This document shows positions 50,010 to 58,475 of a stretch of 64,000 nucleotides of DNA, piece by piece. Numbering within the stretch: the first letter of the stretch is position 1; each line of letters begins with the position of its first letter. A model generated the notes under the pieces. That model ran no database searches. It saw only the letters and a list, made by a program, of their open reading frames with translations, and was not told the DNA's origin. Source of the stretch: Hyphomonadaceae bacterium UBA7672. Lineage in GTDB: Bacteria; Pseudomonadota; Alphaproteobacteria; Caulobacterales; Hyphomonadaceae. Where the stretch lies: the NCBI GenBank assembly GCA_002483135.1, contig DLHI01000026.1, positions 1 through 64,000 of the forward strand, written 5' to 3'. The translations under genes were made by a program, and so were the position numbers.

Positions 50010-52226
50010 TCAGCGGCGGTCGAGGTTCATGACCTTGGCCCACGCGTTTGCGAAGTCCTGTGCGAACTTTGCATTTGCATCATCGGACGCGTACACTTCC
50101 GCGACCGCGCGCAGCTCGGAGTTCGAACCGAAGACGAGGTCGACGGGGGTGGCATTCCATTTCAACTTGCCAGTGGCCCTGTCATGGCCCTCGTAAAGCC
50201 CATCCGCCTTGGACGATTTCGACCAGGTCGTGGACATGTCGAGCAGGTTCCGGAAGAAGTCGGTGCTCAACGTACCGGGCCTGCTTGTCAGCACGCCGTC
50301 GGAGGATCCGCCAGCGTTCGCATCGAGCGCCCGCATGCCGCCAACCAGCACAGTCATTTCCGGGACCGTCAGATCAAGCAGGTTTGCACGATCGACTAGC
50401 ATCTCCGCGGGCGACAGCCTGCTGTCCTTGCTGAAGTAGTTGCGGAAGCCGTCCGCAGTCGGCTCCAGAGCAGCAAATGAGCTGACGTCGGTTTGCGTCT
50501 GTGATGCATCGACCCGCCCGGGGACAAAGGGCACCTTCACAGTGTTACCGGCCTGCTTGGCAGCCGTCTCGATGGCGGCGTTACCGCCAAGGACGATCAC
50601 GTCGGCAAGCGAAACCGTTCTGCCGGACTTCTGCGTACGATTGAAATCCTTCTGGATGACTTCCAGCTTTTTGAGCACGGTTTCCAGTTCGGCGGGGCTG
50701 TTCGCCAGCCAATGAACCTGCGGCTCGAGACGGATCCGAGCGCCGTTCGCGCCACCGCGCATGTCTGTCGCACGGAAACTCGCCGCGGAAGCCCACGCCG
50801 TTCTGACCAGCTGCGGGATGGTCAGTCCTGACGCCATGATCTTGGCCTTCAGCTGCGTGATATCTGACGTGTTGATCACAACTTGATTGGCTTTCGGAAG
50901 AGGGTCTTGCCACGTGAACTGCTGTGCTGGCGCGCTCTTGCCGACATAGTGCGAGCGGGGTCCCATGTCCCGGTGCGTGAGCTTGAACCAGGCTCGCGCA
51001 AACGCATCTGCGAACTGGTCCGGATTTTTCTGGAACCGCAGGGAAATCTCACGATAGGCGGGGTCGAACTTAAGCGAGAGATCCGTCGTGAACATGATCG
51101 GCGCGTGGCGAACGGTCTTGTCGTGAGCGTCGGGCACCAGACCCGCTGCGCCCTTGTCGCTTGGGATCCACTGAATCGCGCCCGCAGGGCTCTTTGTCTG
51201 AACCCAGTCATAGAGGAACAGATTGTCCAGATACTGTGTCGTGAACGCGATTGGATTTGCCGACCAAGCGCCCTCGAGTCCGCTGGAGACGGTGTCCTTG
51301 CCGTTGCCGGCACCGCACTTGTTTTCCCAGCCGAGGCCCTGCTTCTCAACGCCTGCAGCGGAAGGCTCCGCGCCGACGCACTTGTCCGGCGCATGCGCGC
51401 CATGCGCTTTTCCAAAGGTATGGCCGCCAGCGATCAGGGCGACCGTCTCTTCATCGTTCATCGCCATGCGACCGAAGGTTTCGCGAATGTCACGCGCAGC
51501 CGCGATCGGGTCTGGATTGCCGTTCGGCCCTTCCGGATTCACGTAGATCAGTCCCATCTGAACAGCAGCCAGAGGCCGCTCGAGCTGTCGATCGCCGCTG
51601 TGGCGCTGATCGGCCAGGAACTTTCCTTCAGGACCCCAGTAGACACTGTCGGGCTCCCAATCGTCCTTGCGGCCGCCGGCAAATCCGATCGTCTTGAACC
51701 CCATGGACTCGAGCGCCACGTTGCCGCTCAGGACCATCAGGTCCGCCCAGGAAATCTTCCGCCCGTACTTCTGCTTGATCGGCCACACCAGTCGGCGCGC
51801 CTTGTCCAGGCTCACGTTGTCCGGCCAGCTGTTGAGTGGCTCAAAGCGTTGCTGGCCACCGCCAGCACCGCCGCGTCCGTCGGAGACGCGATACGTGCCT
51901 GCGCTATGCCATGCCATGCGGATGAAGAAGGGTCCGTAACTGCCATAGTCGGCCGGCCACCAGGGCTGCGACGTGGTCAAGACCTTCTTGATGTCCTGCT
52001 TCACCGCTTCGAGATCGAGCGTCTTGAACTCGGCCGCATAGTTGAAATCGACGCCCAACGGATTCGACTCGGGCGATTGCTGGCGGAGCGGACCGAGGTC
52101 AAGCTTTTCTGGCCACCAGTCCTGATTGGACATCGGCTTGGCCTGCGCATGAGCAACGCTGGACATCATGAGCGGTGACATAGCCACCGAGAGAATCGCC
52201 ACCAGTTTTATGGAACTCATGCGCAT
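50010..52226 (-). CDS. katG: Catalase-peroxidase KatG with signal peptide
   Basis: 738-residue bifunctional haem catalase-peroxidase with the two tandem peroxidase domains of the family. The distal triad is Arg103-Trp106-His107 (FIRMAWHSAGTYR). The Met-Tyr-Trp adduct residues are Trp106, Tyr228 (IYVNPEGPN) and Met254 (GRMAMNDEE), and the proximal haem ligand is His269 (AGGHTFGKAHG), so all catalytic residues are present. Unlike most KatG it starts with a leader (SSIKLVAILSVAMSPLMMSS, then VAHAQA), so it is likely periplasmic, as in KatP. A copy of the GTCAGCAT box lies about 90 nt upstream. Confidence 0.95.
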   Translation of the reverse strand: MRMSSIKLVAILSVAMSPLMMSSVAHAQAKPMSNQDWWPEKLDLGPLRQQSPESNPLGVDFNYAAEFKTLDLEAVKQDIKKVLTTSQPWWPADYGSYGPFFIRMAWHSAGTYRVSDGRGGAGGGQQRFEPLNSWPDNVSLDKARRLVWPIKQKYGRKISWADLMVLSGNVALESMGFKTIGFAGGRKDDWEPDSVYWGPEGKFLADQRHSGDRQLERPLAAVQMGLIYVNPEGPNGNPDPIAAARDIRETFGRMAMNDEETVALIAGGHTFGKAHGAHAPDKCVGAEPSAAGVEKQGLGWENKCGAGNGKDTVSSGLEGAWSANPIAFTTQYLDNLFLYDWVQTKSPAGAIQWIPSDKGAAGLVPDAHDKTVRHAPIMFTTDLSLKFDPAYREISLRFQKNPDQFADAFARAWFKLTHRDMGPRSHYVGKSAPAQQFTWQDPLPKANQVVINTSDITQLKAKIMASGLTIPQLVRTAWASAASFRATDMRGGANGARIRLEPQVHWLANSPAELETVLKKLEVIQKDFNRTQKSGRTVSLADVIVLGGNAAIETAAKQAGNTVKVPFVPGRVDASQTQTDVSSFAALEPTADGFRNYFSKDSRLSPAEMLVDRANLLDLTVPEMTVLVGGMRALDANAGGSSDGVLTSRPGTLSTDFFRNLLDMSTTWSKSSKADGLYEGHDRATGKLKWNATPVDLVFGSNSELRAVAEVYASDDANAKFAQDFANAWAKVMNLDRR

Positions 52227-52316
52227 GAAGTCGACTCCGGGGATCTGGATCAGCTCACCCGAAGCGCGACGATCGCGCGACGCCTTCGCTGTCGGGGCCC
52301 GGTATGGCCACCAACG

Positions 52317-52332
52317 CTGACAGGATGCTTAC
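52317..52332 (-). promoter_or_regulatory. GTCAGCAT box upstream of katG
   Basis: Minus strand reads GTAAGCATCCTGTCAG, one of four similar 16-mers (consensus GTCAGCATNCTGTCAA). It is 91 nt upstream of the katG start codon. GTMA elements spaced 11 nt apart suit an OmpR/PhoB-type dimer. Confidence 0.5.
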
Positions 52333-52543
52333 AGCAAAGCGTGGCGAGCATCGTCGCCGCCCCGAGGTAGCGCCGGTGCGGCATGGGCGCGAACTCTGTT
52401 CCCGCGCTGGCCCGAAGGACGGCAATGATCCGCGGCGCAACGCGCGATCTGGCAAGACCGTGGGGAGCGTTATGTCATCCGCGACCCCAAACGAAACTGA
52501 CATCTGACTCCGCCGCTCGCATCTGTTTTGTTTCCCAAGCTAC

Positions 52544-52559
52544 GTCAGCATCCTGTCAA
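52544..52559 (+). promoter_or_regulatory. GTCAGCAT box in the katG-VIT intergenic region
   Basis: GTCAGCATCCTGTCAA matches the copy at 57320-57335 at 15 of 16 positions. The nearest gene start is katG, 318 nt away on the other side of the first box. Confidence 0.45.
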
Positions 52560-52929
52560 TAACCGCCGTCATCTTCTCCATCGTAGACAGAATGGTGAAG
52601 ACGAGGGTCCTCAAGTCTTCACCGACCAACACGGATTGTCCCCAGACCGTGCAGGTGCGTCTACGAAATGGAAAACGCGGGAGCCGATGCATAAATGCTG
52701 ACTCCCGCTCGAGACTACCGCGCGATCGGGCCCGTCCCCCAACCCTGGGACCAGTCGCTGGTAGTGGAGGGGCGTCGGGAAACCGGCGCCCCATTCCATG
52801 CGGGCCGGCGGCGTAACACTCTCCCCTCTCCCAGCCCAGCATGCGTCTCGGCCAACGTAAAGCCGCTTAGTTGCCCGCATTGAGGTGCTAGGCGCTGGCC
52901 CGCGAGATGGGCGGCAATGACTACGTGTT

Positions 52930-53631
52930 TTAGACCACCGCCCCAAACAGGCGTCCGATTCCCGCGGTCAGCGCCATCGCGATTGCGCCCCAGAATGTCA
53001 CTCGGAAGATCGCGACCGGCATTGGAGCGCCGCCAGCACGCGCGCCCACCGCGCCCAGCACAACGAGAAATGCAAGGGAAGCAATCGTCACTGCCGGAAC
53101 CAACACATCCGCCGGCACTACCAGAACCGTTCCAAGTGGCAGGGCCGCACCAACGGCAAAGGTGGCGGCTGAGGTCAGCGCTGCCTGGATAGGACGCGCT
53201 GCGGTCAGGTCGGAGATCTGCAGCTCGTCCCTTGCATGAGCCCCGAGAGCGTCCTTTGCCATCAGCTGGTCTGCCACCTGCTCAGCGAGCTTCGGCTCAA
53301 GCCCGCGCTTGACATAGATATTCGCCAGCTCTTCTCGCTCGAACGCAGGATCGTCTTTCAGCTCCTGCGACTCCCGGGCAAGGTCCGCCTTCTCCGTATC
53401 GGATTGAGAACTCACCGAGACGTACTCGCCGGCCGCCATCGACATGGCGCCTGCAAAAAGCCCAGCAGTGCCGGCCAGAAGAATATCGCTCTGGGCAGCA
53501 GAGGCTGCAGCGACTCCCACAATCAGGCTTGCCGTGGAGACGATGCCGTCGTTTGCGCCCAGGACCGCGGCACGCAGCCAACCGATTCGAGCGACGGCAT
53601 GCCGTTCGGTGTGAAGATGCAGGCGGCTCAT
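52930..53631 (-). CDS. VIT1/CCC1-family metal transporter
   Basis: 233 residues from the ATG at 53631, where GGAG is correctly spaced. The first transmembrane helix carries IGWLRAAVLGANDGIVSTAS, the family signature, followed by LIVGVAAASAAQSDILLAGT, AGAMSMAAGEYVSVSSQSDT (metal-site Glu) and a helical cytoplasmic metal-binding domain rich in Glu (AFEREELANIYVKRG). Two more helix pairs end the protein. VIT/CCC1 proteins move Fe(II) or Mn(II); bacterial ones probably efflux or store. It follows the cytochrome b gene by 36 nt and is likely cotranscribed with it. Confidence 0.92.
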   Translation of the reverse strand: MSRLHLHTERHAVARIGWLRAAVLGANDGIVSTASLIVGVAAASAAQSDILLAGTAGLFAGAMSMAAGEYVSVSSQSDTEKADLARESQELKDDPAFEREELANIYVKRGLEPKLAEQVADQLMAKDALGAHARDELQISDLTAARPIQAALTSAATFAVGAALPLGTVLVVPADVLVPAVTIASLAFLVVLGAVGARAGGAPMPVAIFRVTFWGAIAMALTAGIGRLFGAVV

Positions 53632-53667
53632 CGGGTAGGCTCCTTCGTATAAGTACATAGAGCGCAT

Positions 53668-54372
53668 TCAATCGTCGTCACACTCGGTTTCCTCTCCTCC
53701 GACCTCGCCGCGTTCTCTGGCCTCATCGTCCGCATGCGGGGTAAAGGCCTGCGGATCGACGAGAATTGCGCCGTAGACAGCTGCGCCGACAGCGATCGCC
53801 GCAGCTGGCGCCGCCAGCCGAGCCGGAGGCCTGGCATCTCGCGCGTCGGGATGGCGCTCTGCGCGTTTCCTGCCCGTGACCATTGCGAGGATCAGGTTCT
53901 CCCTGGCTAGCAGCGACATCAGCAGAACAGCTGCGATGTGTACGCCGACAAGACCCAGCAGGGCGTAGGCGATGGCTTCATGGGCATCTTCACCACCGGA
54001 AACGCCGGTGACTACGGTTGCGGCTGTAAGGCCGAGAAGCGCCAGTACCGCTACGGCTCCAAGTGGATTGTGTCCCATCGTCGGGGCAACCTTGCCTGAC
54101 AGCAAATGCCGCACATGCTGGATGATCCGGGACGGCCGCACGAAATTGATAAACCGCGCATGCTCTCCGCCGACGAAGCCCCAGACCAACCGAAAGGCGA
54201 TCAGAAGAGCTGCCACCCAACCGATCGGAATGTGCCAGGCCGAGAATGCGCCCTCCTCCTCTGATGAGAGGAAAGAAAGAGCGATGGCGATGACCAGAAG
54301 CCAGTGAAAGATACGCACGCCGGGGTCCCAAACCTTGATCAGGCGGGGCGAAGCGTTCGGTGTGTCGGACAT
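53668..54372 (-). CDS. Cytochrome b561-type di-haem membrane protein
   Basis: 234 residues, first gene of a minus-strand pair with the VIT transporter. The opening KVWDPGVRIFHWLLVIAIAL is the cytochrome b/b6-like signature with the first haem His. SAWHIPIGWVAALLIAFRLV, FVGGEHARF, and the last helix with VHIAAVLLMSLLARENL supply further His. An extra C-terminal helix (about 190-210) and an acidic tail (EEETECDDD-like) are unusual. It is about 34% longer at the C-terminus than the paralogue at 54872. It would pass electrons across the inner membrane. Confidence 0.88.
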   Translation of the reverse strand: MSDTPNASPRLIKVWDPGVRIFHWLLVIAIALSFLSSEEEGAFSAWHIPIGWVAALLIAFRLVWGFVGGEHARFINFVRPSRIIQHVRHLLSGKVAPTMGHNPLGAVAVLALLGLTAATVVTGVSGGEDAHEAIAYALLGLVGVHIAAVLLMSLLARENLILAMVTGRKRAERHPDARDARPPARLAAPAAAIAVGAAVYGAILVDPQAFTPHADDEARERGEVGGEETECDDD

Positions 54373-54410
54373 GATGGCCTCCTATGCTGGAGGAGGCTTA
54401 AGTGGAGCGC

Positions 54411-54426
54411 CTTACAGCGTACTGAC
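54411..54426 (-). promoter_or_regulatory. GTCAGCAT box variant between divergent cytochrome b and PepSY operons
   Basis: Minus strand reads GTCAGTACGCTGTAAG, agreeing at most positions with the other copies. It lies 39 nt before the start codon of the cytochrome b/VIT operon and 170 nt before the PepSY gene. Confidence 0.45.
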
Positions 54427-54595
54427 AACGAGGCGAGTGCCCTGCCAGTTCACCACCCCAGGCGCCAGCGCCCGCGCTCCACCGCGAAAACAGCTTCGCT
54501 GCAGTTCGCGTGATCACGTCAGTCTCGCGTCAAAGTCGGTGGCCATGGTCGTGAGTGTTGGGCGACAGGCCCACGCTTCATGGATGGAGACCATT

Positions 54596-54868
54596 ATGAG
54601 CATTCTCAAGATTTCGGCGATCGCGGCGGTCGTTCTCGCCTTTACCGGTACGGCCATGGCAGGACCGCAATGCACGACCGCGCCCCAGGCGCAATGGATG
54701 CCTGAGGCGGCAATGCGCGCCAAGATCGAGAAGGACGGCTACACGATCAAGACGTTCAAGGTGAGTGGCAACTGCTACGAGATCTACGGCTTCGCCAAAG
54801 ACGGCAAGAAGGTCGAGATCTACTTCAACCCGGTCGACGGCAGCATCATCAAGAAAGAAGTGGGCTGA
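54596..54868 (+). CDS. PepSY-domain exported protein
   Basis: 90 residues from the ATG at 54596, with GGAG upstream. A signal peptide (MSILKISAIAAVVLAFTGTA, then MAGPQ) is followed by one PepSY domain: MPEAAMRAKIEKDGYTIKTF, NCYEIYGFAKDGKKVEIYFN and PVDGSIIKKEVG. Small PepSY proteins are commonly encoded with cytochrome b561 and two-component systems. It heads a plus-strand run with the cytochrome b, response regulator and kinase, with 3 nt to the next start. Confidence 0.9.
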   Translation: MSILKISAIAAVVLAFTGTAMAGPQCTTAPQAQWMPEAAMRAKIEKDGYTIKTFKVSGNCYEIYGFAKDGKKVEIYFNPVDGSIIKKEVG

Positions 54869-54871
54869 ACC

Positions 54872-55480
54872 ATGGGCGACGTCCCCGCAGGTCAGGTCGC
54901 GACACCTTCCGCGCTCCCCGTCAACTTGCCGCAAGTAAAGGTCTGGGATCCGGTCGTCCGACTCTTCCATTGGACGCTGGCTCTCGGCTGCATCGCAAAT
55001 CTCACCGTCCTCCGGGAAGTTGAGCCTGCGCATGAAATTGTCGGCTACGTCATACTGGGCGCAATCGCGATACGCATCCTGTGGGGATTTGTCGGCTCAG
55101 CTCATGCTCGCTTCTCGGATTTCATTACCGGTCCCAAGAGGCTCATGAGTTATCTCGGCTCGCTCATCCGCGGGAAGGCGCCACGCTATGTTGGGCACAA
55201 TCCCGGTGGCGCGCTGATGATGCTCGCCCTTGTCGGACTTGCGACCGTCTGCAGCGTGACGGGCGTGATGATGGAGCAGGACTCCTTCTGGGGCGTGGAA
55301 TGGGTTGAAGATGTTCATGAAACGGCGGCCAACCTGATACTCGCGCTGGCAATTCTCCATGTTCTGGCGGCGCTTGTCGAAAGCTGGCATCACCGTGAGA
55401 ATCTCGTCCGCTCGATGATCACTGGCCGCAAACGCGCCGCAACAGGGACTGATGTCGACCATGCGCCTCCTGCTCATTGA
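54872..55480 (+). CDS. Cytochrome b561-type membrane protein
   Basis: 202 residues with four transmembrane helices. VKVWDPVVRLFHWTLALGCI carries the first haem His, AHEIVGYVILGAIAIRILWG the second region, then VGHNPGGALMMLALVGLATV and WVEDVHETAANLILALAILH for the last. A paralogue of the gene at 53668. It is 3 nt after the PepSY gene and overlaps the response regulator gene by 29 nt, so it is under the same control. Likely electron carrier with PepSY as periplasmic partner. Confidence 0.9.
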   Translation: MGDVPAGQVATPSALPVNLPQVKVWDPVVRLFHWTLALGCIANLTVLREVEPAHEIVGYVILGAIAIRILWGFVGSAHARFSDFITGPKRLMSYLGSLIRGKAPRYVGHNPGGALMMLALVGLATVCSVTGVMMEQDSFWGVEWVEDVHETAANLILALAILHVLAALVESWHHRENLVRSMITGRKRAATGTDVDHAPPAH

Positions 55481-56138
55481 GGATAACGAGCGACTGGGTC
55501 AGCTGATCCGGGATGGCCTGACGAAGGACGGTCTCGCCGTCGACTGGCAACAAACGCTTGAGGATGGCGAGGCGACGCTTGAGGCGGCGGCATTTGACCT
55601 GGTGCTGCTCGATCTCGGACTACCTGATGGAGACGGCCTGGATCTCATCCGCCGCTTGCGTCGCGCCTCCGACACGATACCGATCCTGGTACTGACAGCA
55701 CGTGGAGGGCTTAGTGACCGTATCACAGGCCTTGATGCAGGGGCGGATGATTATCTGATAAAGCCATTCGATATCGCCGAGCTGTCTGCGCGATGTCGCG
55801 CTTTGCTCCGCCGGCCGGCGCAGGGCCTGACCCCGGTATTGTCCGTTGGCAAGCTCACGTTCGACACATCCTCCAGGCAAGCGGCGCATGACGGCGTGGC
55901 GATCGAGCTTTCCCGGCGTGAAGCCGGCTTGCTCGAGGCGCTGATGCGTCGTGCGGGAGCCGTACTGACCAAGCAGGCGCTCGAAGAAGCCGTCTATGAT
56001 TTCAACGAACCCGTCACGCCTAACGCAGTGGAGGTTGCCATCTCTCGCTTGCGGAGAAGACTGGATGACGCAGGTGTAAAGGATACCCTGCACAACGTGC
56101 GTGGTGTTGGGTACATGCTGAAAGCAAAGCGCGGATGA
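55452..56138 (+). CDS. OmpR/PhoB-family response regulator
   Basis: 228 residues; a second ATG at 55461 (MRLLLIEDNERLG) is as likely a start. The receiver domain has the acidic pair EDN, phospho-acceptor Asp54 (VLLDLGLPDGDG), Thr in VLTARGG and Lys in YLIKPFD. The C-terminal winged helix (about 130-225) ends with TPNAVEVAISRLRRRLDDAG and VRGVGYML. It is coupled to the kinase gene by ATGA. It probably binds the 11-nt-period GTCAGCAT boxes nearby; this is inference. Confidence 0.94.
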   Translation: MSTMRLLLIEDNERLGQLIRDGLTKDGLAVDWQQTLEDGEATLEAAAFDLVLLDLGLPDGDGLDLIRRLRRASDTIPILVLTARGGLSDRITGLDAGADDYLIKPFDIAELSARCRALLRRPAQGLTPVLSVGKLTFDTSSRQAAHDGVAIELSRREAGLLEALMRRAGAVLTKQALEEAVYDFNEPVTPNAVEVAISRLRRRLDDAGVKDTLHNVRGVGYMLKAKRG

Positions 56139-57148
56139 GACGTGCATCGATATTCGGCAGACTTGCCCTCGGCCTCGTAATTGTAGGCTTGGCCGGCGCA
56201 GTTGTGCTCCTGATCTTCGTCGCGTTTGAGTATGGCCTTTCGTTCGGTCCGAATCCCGGCGGGTTGGGCTTGGGCGACATCCTGAACGAGATCGGTGACC
56301 ACGTCATCGTGCCGCTTCTCGTCCTGATGTTACCCTTGGCCGTTGCGGTTCCCTGGGTAATCCGGACCTCGCTTCGACCGCTTGGGGACGCCGCCGCCCA
56401 GATCGAGCTTGCGCAGACTGCCGACCGGGGTTTCCGGGTGAACGCCAATGATTTTCCTGCCGAAGCTCTGGGATTTGCGGAAGCTGTGAACGGCCTGCTT
56501 GGACGGCTCGATGAATCGGCAACGCGCCAGGAAGCGTTTGCAGCGGACGTCGCGCATGAGCTCCGGACGCCGTTGGCAATCCTGGCGCTTGAACTGGAAA
56601 AACTGGATGGGGACGTGGCTGCCCGACTAAAGAGAGACGTGACGAGCATGAGCAGACTGGTCGACCAGTTGCTGGTCCTGGCGCAGCTTGATGCTCAGGC
56701 AGCGGCCCGCGACCCCATGCGGGATGTCGTGCTCGGAGACGTGGCTGCGGATATCGTCACATACTTTGCACCGCTCGCCATGGATGGTGGGAAGGAGATT
56801 GCGCTTGAACGCCTCGATGAAACCGTGGTTTCCGGTCGCACTGAGGCGATCAGCGCCGCTCTCCGAAACCTTGTCGAGAATGGCTTACGCGTCACGCCTC
56901 CGCAGGGAACGGTAACCGTGCTCGTCGGACCAGGTCCTCTGCTTCGCGTTCGCGACGGCGGCCCGGGCCTTTCACAGGAATCGCTGCAAGACTATCGGCA
57001 GCGTCTTCATCGCGGTGATCAGTCCAGCAAGAGTGGAGCGGGCCTTGGCCTCGCCATTGTATCCCGCATCATGGAAGCTCACTCAGGCACTCTCAGGACT
57101 GACCCAGCCCATACCGAACTGGTTCTCGATTTTGGCCGCACGGCCTAA
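56135..57148 (+). CDS. Sensor histidine kinase
   Basis: 337 residues: a first transmembrane helix (about 10-32), a short periplasmic loop of about 30 residues, a second helix (about 57-75), a HAMP-like linker, and the DHp domain with His141 in VAHELRTPLAILALELEKL. The ATPase part has N-box ALRNLVENGLRV and the G boxes VRDGGPGLS and KSGAGLGLAIVSRI. The small periplasmic loop resembles metal or antimicrobial sensors of the QseC/PmrB class. Its partner is the coupled response regulator. Confidence 0.93.
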   Translation: MRRASIFGRLALGLVIVGLAGAVVLLIFVAFEYGLSFGPNPGGLGLGDILNEIGDHVIVPLLVLMLPLAVAVPWVIRTSLRPLGDAAAQIELAQTADRGFRVNANDFPAEALGFAEAVNGLLGRLDESATRQEAFAADVAHELRTPLAILALELEKLDGDVAARLKRDVTSMSRLVDQLLVLAQLDAQAAARDPMRDVVLGDVAADIVTYFAPLAMDGGKEIALERLDETVVSGRTEAISAALRNLVENGLRVTPPQGTVTVLVGPGPLLRVRDGGPGLSQESLQDYRQRLHRGDQSSKSGAGLGLAIVSRIMEAHSGTLRTDPAHTELVLDFGRTA

Positions 57149-57416
57149 CGAGGGGCGTCAGTCCCATTTGTTCTGTGGCTGAGTAGACTGCGCGGGGCGT
57201 CTGCTTGTGATGTGCCTCCCCCGCATCCAGCGTCGGGTCGACAGCTAACTGAAGCGAAGCTGACGATCGCGCCGCTCCTCCACGATGATTGTCGCCGCAA
57301 TCTCCGAACTCCGGACGCCGTCAGCATTCTGTCAATGAACCCAGCGATGGACAGGTCTCCAGAACAGCTGGTGAAGGCAAACGCCTTCGTCACCCATTGC
57401 GAAGAGGCGAAGGCAG
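57149..57416. promoter_or_regulatory. Promoter region of the second RND operon
   Basis: 268 nt between the kinase gene and the adaptor gene, containing the GTCAGCAT box at 57320-57335. No gene is supported. Confidence 0.45.
57320..57335 (+). promoter_or_regulatory. GTCAGCAT box upstream of the RND operon
   Basis: GTCAGCATTCTGTCAA, 81 nt before the adaptor start codon and 172 nt after the kinase stop. It is the best-placed copy for control by the neighbouring response regulator. Confidence 0.55.
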
Positions 57417-58472
57417 ATGCGGCGACTATCGGGGATGGCAATCGCACTCATGCTGGCGTCTGCGCCGGCCTGGGCGCAGCAGGCAGCCGGCATACCTGTC
57501 TCGAAACAGCAACAGGAGCGTCTCGGTATTGCGCTCCATGACGTGACGAGTGCTGATGCTCTTGTCGTAGTTGACATGGTCGGGCGAGTTGCGCGCGCTC
57601 CCAGCAGTGTTCGTTCGGTTGTCGCGCCGTTTGCCGGTGTCGTCACCAAGGTACACGCCCTTCCAGGCGCGACAGTGAAGGCCGGTGACCCCCTCGTTTC
57701 AATATCAAGCCGCGATTACGCTACCGCCTCGTCAACACTGACTCAGGCAAACAGCGAGATGCGCGTTGCTGAGTCTGCACTCGCCAGACAGACGCAATTG
57801 CTGGCGAATGGTCTCGTCGCTCGCAGCGCCGTTGAGGAAGCCCGTGCACGCGCGGAAAGCGCACGTGCAATGGTCGCTGAAGCTTCCGCCCTGTCCGGTG
57901 GAATGAAGGCTGGCAGCAACGCCGGCGGCTATGTCGTCCGCGCAACAGCCGCTGGCCGTATCGGCACTCTAAACGCGAACATCGGCGATAGCGTCAGCGC
58001 GATGACAACGCTGGCGTCTCTCACGACGGGTAAGGAGTTGTGGGTCGAGTTCCAGATACCCGCGCGCTTGATGGGGCAGATTGCGCCTGGCGATAGTGTG
58101 CAACTTTCCAGCGGGGGTCGTGGTCAGATCATGTCTGTCACCGATGTCCTGGACCCGACAACGCGCTCAGCCTCCGCCTATGCTGTCCTCCCACCGGGAT
58201 CGTCACTTTATGAAGGTCAGCTGGTGCGGGGACATCTCTCGCGGGCCACGACTGAGGCGAAGCTTATCAGCGCCCCGGCGCGCTCGATCGTTCAGATCGA
58301 TGGCCAGGACCATGTCTTCCGACGCACGCCAGACGGGTTTGCCCCCACCCCCGTCCAGGTCGTCGGTCGGACGGAGGAGGCCGCCACACTGCGTGGCGGC
58401 CTCCGACCGGGCGATGCGGTTGCGACCTCAGGTCTCACCGAGCTCAAAGCGCTCGCGACGCAGGGCGGCTAA
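57417..58472 (+). CDS. RND efflux adaptor (CzcB/CusB type)
   Basis: 351-residue periplasmic membrane-fusion protein. A signal peptide (ends APAWAQQAA) is followed by barrel-sandwich halves around an alpha-hairpin (about 95-165: LTQANSEMRVAESALARQTQ), with VVAPFAGVVTKVHALPGATV and VVRATAAGRIGTLNANIGDS as the two lipoyl halves. It ends in a beta-barrel and a membrane-proximal domain (PGDAVATSGLTELKALA). It lacks the N-terminal metal-binding segment and the C-terminal CusF domain seen in the other adaptor. First gene of the second RND operon. Confidence 0.9.
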   Translation: MRRLSGMAIALMLASAPAWAQQAAGIPVSKQQQERLGIALHDVTSADALVVVDMVGRVARAPSSVRSVVAPFAGVVTKVHALPGATVKAGDPLVSISSRDYATASSTLTQANSEMRVAESALARQTQLLANGLVARSAVEEARARAESARAMVAEASALSGGMKAGSNAGGYVVRATAAGRIGTLNANIGDSVSAMTTLASLTTGKELWVEFQIPARLMGQIAPGDSVQLSSGGRGQIMSVTDVLDPTTRSASAYAVLPPGSSLYEGQLVRGHLSRATTEAKLISAPARSIVQIDGQDHVFRRTPDGFAPTPVQVVGRTEEAATLRGGLRPGDAVATSGLTELKALATQGG

Positions 58473-58475
58473 GTC

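Larger units (their letters stand above)
52227..52929. other. Intergenic region between katG and the VIT-family gene
   Basis: About 700 nt with only short frames. It holds the katG promoter region and two copies of the GTCAGCAT box (52317-52332 and 52544-52559). A 7-bp inverted repeat GCGGGAG/CTCCCGC lies near 52678-52708. No gene is supported. Confidence 0.45.

Noticed and set aside
49558..50043. A 161-codon minus-strand frame downstream of katG
   Set aside because: It starts inside katG, crosses the katG hairpin, lacks a ribosome-binding site and matches no family I know.
50883..52178. A 431-codon plus-strand frame opposite katG
   Set aside because: katG is conserved over the whole span; the opposite frame has no recognisable motif.
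52540..52842. A 100-codon minus-strand frame whose end resembles that of a frame at 57145-57447 (both ending near IDRMLT)
   Set aside because: The shared part is the GTCAGCAT DNA box read in reverse (box 52544-52559 and box 57320-57335), not evidence for two related proteins.
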